Origin: Ophiothrix spiculata
Taxonomy: Eukaryota; Echinodermata; Ophiuroidea; Amphilepidida; Ophiotrichidae
Length of the DNA stretch: 50,841 nucleotides
NCBI GenBank assembly: GCA_000969725.1
Contig: JXSR01S060802.1
Direction: 5' to 3' (one strand)
Shown: positions 44,130 to 50,841 of the stretch, one piece after another
Position numbering within the stretch: the stretch's first letter is position 1
How the letters are laid out: every line of letters starts with the position of its first letter
Position numbers and translations under genes: made by a program
Notes under the pieces: generated by a model
What the model was told of the DNA's origin: nothing
Seen by the model: the letters and a program-made list of their open reading frames with translations, nothing else
Database searches by the model: none

Positions 44130-44407
44130 ACTCTCTAAATTCCAGAGACTTATTTTTAAATTTTGTTAAAAAGACAAAACATTTTTGGATTTGAAAGTAA
44201 GTCTTTTAGATTAAAAACGTAAGTCTCTCGACACTTTATTAACTGCTTTCTTAGTCAATTGTCGATTCTTTTTATTATTTTTTCAATCTACAGGATTTAC
44301 TTGAAATAAGTCTTTTTGACGGACTTATTATTTTAAATCTCAAAAACGCTTTGTCACTTTAACAAGTCTTTTAGACTTAAAAATAAGTCTCTGGGTATTT
44401 AGAGAGT
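44130..44407. mobile_element. MITE with ACTCTCTAAAT ends
   Basis: 278 bp. The left end ACTCTCTAAATTCCAGAGAC then TTATTTTTAA is mirrored by TTAAAAATAAGTCTCTGGGT then ATTTAGAGAGT at the right. TA dinucleotides flank the CTCTCT core on both sides. The interior is AT-rich with AAGTCTTTTAGA repeats. Confidence 0.8.
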
Positions 44408-44482
44408 AATATTGAGTATCTGTCCATTGTTTATTCCATTTGGTGGTTAATTGTCTTCTTTAGGTATATACGAGGCTATTAA

Positions 44483-45001
44483 AGGGGCATTGGGCAAAAT
44501 TTTGAAAACATTTTTGTGGATGATTTACACTTCCTATGTTAGAAAATAACAGTCAATTACTAGATATCGGGAAAATTTTGATCAAAACCTTCAAAAAAGT
44601 CAAAAATTTGAATATTATTTGATTTGTTAATTTTGTGTATGAGGCTATTCTCTAAAAACGTATTTATTGCTGCTATACATTGAGAAAGAGCCAAAGATTT
44701 GTTTGTAAAACATTCCTTTCACATCATAGATTGCAGAAAAATCAAAAGAAATTTTAAATTTTCATTAGATCTCCTGAAAAGGCAGATTTTAGAAATTCAA
44801 CTATAGAGGGCAGTATTTATCGTTGTCGACAACGATAATTGAAAATAAGACAATATCTAATTTTTTTGATTTATAGGGTTTGAATTTGACAATGAAACTT
44901 TGCATGCTGTCATTATTACCACTAATACTTCAAATGAAGCAAAAATCTCAAAATGTTCGGGGAAAAGTTTGGGGATGATGCTGAACTTGTCCAATGCCCC
45001 T
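44483..45001. mobile_element. TTAA-flanked MITE 2
   Basis: 519 bp with inverted ends AGGGGCATTGGGCAA and TTGTCCAATGCCCCT (one mismatch), and TTAA on both sides (44479-44482, 45002-45005). AT-rich interior, not coding. Its ends are unrelated to the other two TTAA-flanked elements. Confidence 0.85.
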
Positions 45002-45120
45002 TTAAAGGTATCAGCCAAAGTATGAAGTCATTAGAGTCTGTGAATGTCCTTTACCATACATTTTAATATTTTGTAGGTTATGTGGAAGTCTTTTTCCATA
45101 GATCTCCATTAACCATAGTT

Positions 45121-45296
45121 TTACTCTGGAACACACAATGGTGCCGTGTGGCTCCATTGTCCATTGTGGCACGTGATTATGTTTGAACCAATCATATTGG
45201 AGCCAGGATTGCAGCTAAATCGGATGGAATCTCCATGGTCAAATCCCTCCGTGACGCGTTCGCTATGCTCTGGGAAACCAGGCTCTCCACAGTTAG
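45121..45296 (-). CDS. CCP domain exon (possibly terminal)
   Basis: Begins after TGTCTTTCAG with ANCGEPGFPEHSERVTEGF, then SIRFSCNPGSNMIGSNIITC, HNGQWSHTAPLCVPE and stop. The four Cys and the Trp before the last Cys fit the CCP pattern (C1-C3, C2-C4 disulfides). Confidence 0.88.
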
Positions 45297-47994
45297 CTGA
45301 AAGACAAAACAGACACACCTTATTAAATTTTGCTACTTGGCGAGTATTCTGACCTCCTTACCTCCCAATTGGAATGAAAATATTGGGTTTCGTAACTGCA
45401 CGAAAATTGTATAGCAGAATCAAGCAATAACTCTACACAAACATATTTTCCGAATGGTCCGACTACTTCCGTATGCGATCAGTCATGAATTGGTCATGCC
45501 AATACAGGGGAGTTGTAACATAAACACTCTCTCTTCGTAGTTCAGTGCAGTTTTATTTAAGAAGTTTAATACCTGCTGCAACAAGTTTGGCATCATTATA
45601 TGGGCAATTCAATTGTCTTTCAAATACAAAAACGTCCACGACACTTGAACAAATATCATGAGATCTATGGTTCAAAATCTGAGCCGAGTCAACGGGTAGG
45701 TGGTGGCAGAAAAGACGGCGATGGAAAAGCCCATTGACTAGTACACAAAATTGTGAAAAAAATACCAATCTTTCGAAAGTCGTCAAGCCATAAGTTGAAA
45801 TCATTAATTAGAATAAGAATAATTTTTCCTATACTTTTTAATGAGAAACAAACATAGCTCTTCATGCCAAAATTAATGGTAGGTGATGTACTGAATAAAG
45901 TTTGACGCGGATTATAAACTTTTTCATTTTCAGGGTATTTCAAGTACTTTGGAGTCTTATGCAATGATGTATCACAATAGTTACCCAAAGTGAGTACTTT
46001 GGAGTCTTATGCAATGATGTATCACAATGGTTACCAAAGGGAGCACTTTGGAGTCTTATGTAATGATGTATCATAATGGTTACCCAAAGTGAGTAATTTG
46101 GAGTCTTATGCAATGATGTATCACAATGGTTACCCAAAGCGAGTACTTAGGAGTCTTATGCAATGATGTATCACAATGGTTACCCAAAGCGAGTACTTAT
46201 AGGAGTCTTATGCAGTGATGTATCACAATAGTTACCCAAAGCAAGTACTTTGATGTCTTATGCAATGATGTATCACAATTATTACCCAAAGTGAGTACTT
46301 TGGAGTCTTATGCAATGATGTATCATAATGGTTACCCAAAGTGAGTACTTTGGAGTCTTATGCAATGATGTATCATAATGGTTACCCAAAGTGAGTACTT
46401 TGGAGTGTTTTGCAATGATGTATCACAATGGTAACCCAAAGTGAGTCATTTGGAGTGTTTTGCAATGATGTATCATAATGGTTACCCAAAGTAAGTACTT
46501 TGGAGACCTATGCAATGATGTATCATAATGGTTACCCAAAGTGAGTACTTTGGAGTGTTTTCCAATGATGTATCACAATGGTTACCCAAAGTGAGTACTT
46601 TGGAGTGTTTTGCAATGATGTATCATAATGGTTACCCAAAGTGAGTACTTTGGAGTGTAAGAACAGAGGGCACAGTCACAGAAATCTTAGATAAACTAAA
46701 TTGGCCTACATTTCAACAATTAAGAAAAGAACAACGTCTTGTCACCATGTTTAAAATACAACAGCAGGACATTGCTATTCCAATCCCTGATTACATTCAA
46801 CTTTAACCTACATCCAGAACCCGTCAGTACCATCCTGCTAAATTTCGCGTCATGGGACCAAATACAAATGCCTATAAATTGAGTTTCTTCCCCCGCACCA
46901 TCTTAGATTGGAACGAATTGCCTCTCTCCCTCCTTGAGTCTAATTTAATTTACTTATTCTTTTGTAAGCTCCTGAGGTTTTCCGCCTTTGGGGTAGGCTG
47001 CCGGTTACCACCTGCGGTCATTTATTTGCCTGCTTCAGTGCAGTAGTCTGTATCATAATTAATATGTAATATATAAATGTTTCATATGTTGTATGTCTGC
47101 TCGATGTCAGAATCAATATCCTCGGTCAGATATCGACCCTGGTCGACTTTACCGAGTAACTATGTAGATGTAGATGGTTAAAGCCTACTCTATTTATACA
47201 TTTAGGTGGGGTTTTTTGTGAAAGAAATCAAATCTTACCAAAACATTCTGGTGTTGGATGACTCCACTTTCCACCTTTGCATGTGATCATCGTGGATCCT
47301 ACTAGGCTGAATCCCTCACTGCAGAAGAACTTTACCACAGTGCCATACTTGGAAGATTTCCCTTCAAAATAGCCGTTTGTGAGTTGTGGTAGTTCTGGAC
47401 AATTGGCTGCGGACGAAAATGAAAATATAAATAAATCAGTTGACTTACACATTTGTGGGTTACTCTATCTATTCACAGGAATTAATCATAGTAATGCTAG
47501 ATAATCTTTGAAACCAAATATGCCTTCAAAGCACACACACAAAAAATTGAAAATATTTATTCAGTTCTTATTTTTCACATAACTGTATTTTGATTTTATC
47601 ATGTCTTGATCAGGGGCAGATCAAGGTTTCCTGGGTTCAATCATCGCTCTGCATGGTTTGGGATTTTATTTTGATATATATACCTGGATTTCTAAACTAA
47701 ATGTTAATTTCAAAGAGTAAAACCACCTAAATCTAGGAGCTGCTCTGCAAAAATATGGAGTCTGGTGGAATTAGTTTTAAGAACCTTATAATAAACTTGT
47801 TCTATTCCTGTACTTACGGATGCACTGAGGAGTAGGCAGTGACCACTGATCATCCTCCAAACACACAGACACCGGTGATCCTACTAAATCGTAGCCAGCG
47901 TTGCATCCAAACTTCACCTTACTTCCCTTGACTAATTCCGAACCACGGAGGAGTCGGAAGCCGGATTCGGGTGCCCCAGGATCAGGACAAGCAG
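45121..47994 (-). CDS. CCP/sushi-domain protein gene, 3' part (three exons seen)
   Basis: Minus-strand exons 47818-47994, 47239-47406 and 45121-45296 each encode one complement control protein (sushi) domain. The first two are symmetrical phase 1-1 exons, the usual arrangement for CCP genes, and are bounded by AG acceptors and GTAAGT/GTAAGA donors. The last enters in phase 1 and runs to a stop (CVPE*). A GTAAAA just inside the stop could instead be a weak donor. The gene begins beyond the right edge of the window, so signal peptide and other domains are unseen. CCP proteins are secreted or membrane-bound and mediate protein contacts, e.g. in complement regulation, adhesion and matrix; the specific role cannot be told. 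Confidence 0.88.
45297..45942. other. CCP gene intron, nothing else recognised
   Basis: Intron sequence upstream of the last CCP exon; no further exon or repeat family recognised before the minisatellite. Confidence 0.5.
45943..46656. repeat. 50-bp minisatellite, about 14 units
   Basis: The unit reads AGTACTTTGGAGTCTTATGC, AATGATGTATCACAATGGTT, ACCCAAAGTG. About fourteen head-to-tail copies occur, with point changes (CATAATGG/CACAATAG, GGAGTGTTTTGC) and a few 1-2 bp indels. Later units share GGAGTGTTTTGC, so they spread as a subgroup. It lies in the intron between the last two CCP exons and runs directly into a LINE fragment. Confidence 0.95.
46657..47165 (+). mobile_element. 3' end of a LINE reverse-transcriptase gene, degenerate
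   Basis: Plus-strand translation gives EILDKLNWPTFQQLRKEQRL, VTMFKIQQQDIAI, a stop at the TAA near 46804, then TSRTRQYHPAKFRVMGPNTN and YKLSFFPRTILDWNELPLSL. The W-x-x-L-x-x-R-R-x-x-RL and SFFPRTI-x-x-WN-x-LP motifs are typical of the tail of jockey/CR1-type non-LTR elements. The in-frame stop and the missing 5' part mark a dead copy. The 3' end near 47165 has ATGTAGATGTAGATGG, a short tail repeat. Confidence 0.8.
47239..47406 (-). CDS. CCP domain exon (middle)
   Basis: 168 nt, phase 1-1, between TTTTCGTCCGCAG and GTAAGA. It reads ANCPELPQLTNGYFEGKSSK then VVKFFCSEGFSLVGSTMITC then KGGKWSHPTPECF, with four Cys plus Trp as required for a CCP fold. Confidence 0.9.
47818..47994 (-). CDS. CCP domain exon (first in window)
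   Basis: 177 nt, phase 1-1, between TTTTTCTGTAG and GTAAGTA. It reads ACPDPGAPESGFRLLRGSEL then VKGSKVKFGCNAGYDLVGSP then VSVCLEDDQWSLPTPQCI, a complete CCP domain. There was no longer open frame to reveal it; splice sites and the Cys pattern define it. Confidence 0.88.
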
Positions 47995-48531
47995 CTACAG
48001 AAAAATATCAAAAAAGTGATGTGACAGAAAGGAGCTAACAATCACGATCTTTGCTTGTTGGGGATTATGGTTTGACCCTATATACGGAAAACTGCTGATG
48101 ACCATTAGAAAAAGTCAATTATTGTAGTTTTGTGAAACGTGTATCTAAATGTTAATGTTTTTCAAAGCAGATGTTATTAGACCACATAAAATTAAAAATG
48201 GCAAAAAACGTAGCCCAAGCCGACCATAATACAATAAATCTTGATTGACAATATCATCTTATAATCATTTTAAAATGAAATATCAGACTTGTTTTTTAAA
48301 GGGATAAAAACTACAGTAAGTATCCCTAAAATAGCCCTAATTTTGGCAAAACCTAGAAAAACGGCAAAGAGGCTGATTTCAACTTATTATGATAAGTATA
48401 AGCATGATAAGTGTAAACATTTGCAGAAAAAAAGTAAGGAAGGGTAGGGGCTGGGGAACCTTATTTTTCGGGGGGTCATTAAAAATAGGAGTAATTTGCC
48501 CTAAGTTTTGCATAAAGCATGTCGTATTTAA
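47995..48531. other. intron of the CCP gene, repeat-like
   Basis: No exon found. Part of this stretch (ACGGCAAAGAGGCTGATTTC and CAGAAAAAAAGTAAGGA near 48361-48442) is repeated at 49323-49395, so an old tandem or dispersed repeat has been split by the next element. Confidence 0.45.
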
Positions 48532-49128
48532 GGTGGCTTAGCACACATAGAATTCCTCTATTTATTTTTCTTATTTTTTGATATATGGTGTTTTTATATG
48601 TGCTGATCACATTTCTGAAATAAAAAATGGGGGTCACCGACTTAGTTTTTGAGAAAAATCCACTTCAAAAACACTATGTTTTACCACTTTTTACTATTGA
48701 CCTATATGGTAAAATCAAAATAAATCGGACAAAAACACTTATAATTAAAAAACGGCTCTATTTTTTTCTCTCTTTTTCACATATGTTTTGCTCCTTATAT
48801 AGTTCTTTAAAAAAACGTAATAAAAAAAATGGTCACCGACTTACTTTTTGAGATATAAAGCAAAATTAAGCAACAAATTGGCATTTTTTTAGCAATGAGT
48901 AACACCTTAAGCACTGTGCGCTTTGTGCCCTGCGTCATCAGGAGTAACGCGCATGGTCTTATGCATGGATGTAAAAATGACGCACGTGTAAGACCGCGTT
49001 ATATTAAAGCGCAAGATACAGTACGCTAGAAAGTACGCTAAAAGCCCGGGATAAATACTTTGAAATTGTGTCCAACATCGCTGATATCAGCTCACTCGTG
49101 TCCGACACCGCATCTGTGCTAAGCCACC
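48532..49128. mobile_element. TTAA-flanked MITE 3
   Basis: 597 bp with perfect inverted ends GGTGGCTTAGCACA/TGTGCTAAGCCACC, flanked by TTAA at 48528-48531 and 49129-49132. The left two-thirds is AT-rich; the right end (48900-49120) is richer in GC and CpG (GACGCACGTGTAAGACCGCG). It has no transposase. Confidence 0.9.
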
Positions 49129-50697
49129 TTAACATCAAATTAAGGGAAATGTAATTTAAAACACATGGTGATCTGTTTATTTTGTTGCTCTATCACCTTA
49201 CAAAACATTATACCCAATTAGAGACATTACGACCTAAAAACTGTGATTTTTCGTTAAAAATAGTCAAAATTCAAAATTTTGCTATTATTATCTCTTAATT
49301 TGATATTATTTAGAAAAGAAAATGGCAAAGAAGCTAATATCAACTGATTGTGGAAGTTATAGGTGAAATGTATACAGAAAAAAAGTAAGGATGGGTGTGA
49401 GATGGCGAAAAAAAAATCCGAAATGTTTTACCTGATTGAAGACATTATGTCCTGAAAATTGTGATTTTTCGTGAAAAATAGGTGAAAACTGAAAATGTTG
49501 CAATAAGAGTTCTAAATATCATTTTTTTCCCGAGGTTGTTTGCTTGTAAACAAGGTAAATGGTATTTCGGTAAGGTACAGTGTGTTTATTTATTATTTGA
49601 TGGTTTTACGCATGCACCTGGTGTTAGAAAAGGGCAAAGCCCTTCTTCAATATGTTTGTTGTCACTTCTAAAATTCAAGAAGTAGGCTTTACGCAGCATA
49701 GCATTCCTTGTTTGAAAATGGTATTTTAAGCAGTTTCTGTATTTTGTTAGTCAAATGCCTGCACATGTATTCATTGTATTTTTTATGAAAGGTTGGGTAT
49801 CTATTTTCTAGAAAAGCAAGAATCTTAGCATACACATTAAGATTTTCAGTTTTGGAAGGAGACATACACATCAGTATTTGTAGGTAACAGGGTTGATTAT
49901 GTATAAATATTTCTAGATAAGCATTGAGAATTTAGAAATATACGTTTTGATATTATTTGATATTATTTTTTGAATTGATTTCTAACCACCTGTTATGATT
50001 GATGATAGTTTTTGACTAACCTGAACCTTTCATACTTTTGATGGATTTTGAAAAATGACATTTGATACAGAATAGGGTTGAATGCAAATTATTTAACAAA
50101 TTGAATATCTGTGAATTCGAAATTCGATTTAAAACTTACATATGAGTGCCACATAATAATTCTGAATATATGTCCAATCACAATGTCAAATTAATACATA
50201 ACTAATGTGTTAAATGTTGTAGTCGTAAGTAACGTCGCAGTATTCGTAGGTAACAATCACACTATTGAAAGGCTTCTGCAAGGAAATCTTTATTTTCTTA
50301 ACCACGTCAAATATATCATCATTTCGAGCGTTTTTATTGATAGATATTAAAGGTACAATTTAATTCTCTGACGGTTGTTTTGAAAATGTTGGATGATGAT
50401 TGAAAACTGTACATGTAGTTGCCAAACGTGCTAATTTGGCACAATTTTATAGAAAATCAGCTAAAACGGTTTTTGTAGGTTGTTTTTTTAGATATGCATG
50501 GCAATCGAATACTATTTTAAGCATTTATTTGATTGAAGCTGCAGTGCTGTTTATACCAGGGGTCTTACAGAGTGTTGTACAGAACATGAAACAATGATTA
50601 TAACCAGAAATGTACATTGGTTTTTTTGGTGTTACCTATACGAATACACTAAATTTGGGTCTACTTATAGCTAAAAATTTGAGACTATTATTCAAAG
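49129..50697. other. non-coding; ~220-bp degenerate tandem repeat at start
   Basis: AACTGTGATTTTTCGTTAAA at 49238 and AATTGTGATTTTTCGTGAAA at 49457 belong to two related units about 220 bp apart. The rest is AT-rich with no recognised gene. A CCP-gene exon further 5' may lie here, but I could not find one. Confidence 0.4.
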
Positions 50698-50806
50698 GTT
50701 AGGGTTAGGTTTAAAGTTAGGGTTAGATTTAGTTTAGGGTTAGGGTTAGGTTTAGTTTAGGGTAGGGTTAGGATTAGTTTTAGGGTTAGGGGTTAGGGTT
50801 AGGGTA
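50698..50806. repeat. degenerate TTAGGG-like tract
   Basis: About 110 bp of TTAGGG units mixed with TTAGGTTTAG, TTAGATTTAG and TTAGGATTAG variants on the plus strand. It resembles an interstitial telomere-like repeat. Flanking unique sequence on the right (ATAGTTTTTGATGGGACC) shows it is not a chromosome end. Confidence 0.8.
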
Positions 50807-50841
50807 TAGTTTTTGATGGGACCTAAAGTATACTTTTTCAA

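Noticed and set aside
45943..46656. Regular 50-bp repeats as a CRISPR-like array or repeat protein (minus-strand frame 45940-46137)
   Set aside because: Units are contiguous with no unique spacers, in an animal intron; the frame is a by-product of the repeat.

Overview
This is a piece of an animal nuclear genome, not a bacterial one. It is AT-rich, with genes split by GT-AG introns, CCP/sushi exons, vertebrate-sized U1 snRNA genes, non-LTR retrotransposon tails and very many short inverted-repeat transposons. The gene content (intron-poor lengsin-type glutamine synthetases, U1 genes with a metazoan 3' box, CCP proteins, a multi-exon transposase-derived gene) fits an invertebrate deuterostome such as an echinoderm or hemichordate. 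That assignment is an inference; species cannot be read from the window. Three assembly gaps interrupt it (10174-10223, 21446-22267, 34365-34779). Layout, left to right: an inverted-repeat-bounded segment (17-2481); a single-coding-exon lengsin-like gene on the minus strand (2920-4257); a U1 snRNA gene (8399-8562) inside a duplicated unit (about 7228-8725); the 3' tail of a LINE (9957-10173); and a large minus-strand gene (11392-21039). I could assemble that gene from ten exons, nine with firm splice sites, and it encodes a transposase-like, Cys-cluster protein. Next come a 5'-truncated U1 pseudogene (21340-21440) and a second intact U1 gene (24430-24593) in the second copy of the duplicated unit, which is split by a 693-bp insertion. 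The region 25-33 kb is packed with foldback/MITE elements, sometimes end to end, plus two paired X-box/CCAAT sites and small orphan exon candidates. A second lengsin-like gene follows at 35048-36397 (minus). From 36.7 to 45 kb there is another series of transposons, including a hAT-like element with a perfect 8-bp target duplication and TTAA-flanked elements. The right end holds three CCP exons of a gene that starts beyond the window (45121-47994, minus), with a 50-bp minisatellite and a LINE fragment in one of its introns, and finally a degenerate TTAGGG-like tract. How the genes work together: they do not form a pathway. The two U1 copies feed the spliceosome, the two lengsin-like genes are paralogues about 31 kb apart on one strand, the CCP gene is extracellular or membrane-bound by family, and the transposase-derived gene stands alone. 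The strongest points are the U1 duplication with its conserved promoter block, the reconstructed transposase-derived gene with a recent internal tandem duplication and a 3' inverted copy of its own exon, and the density and diversity of foldback elements.
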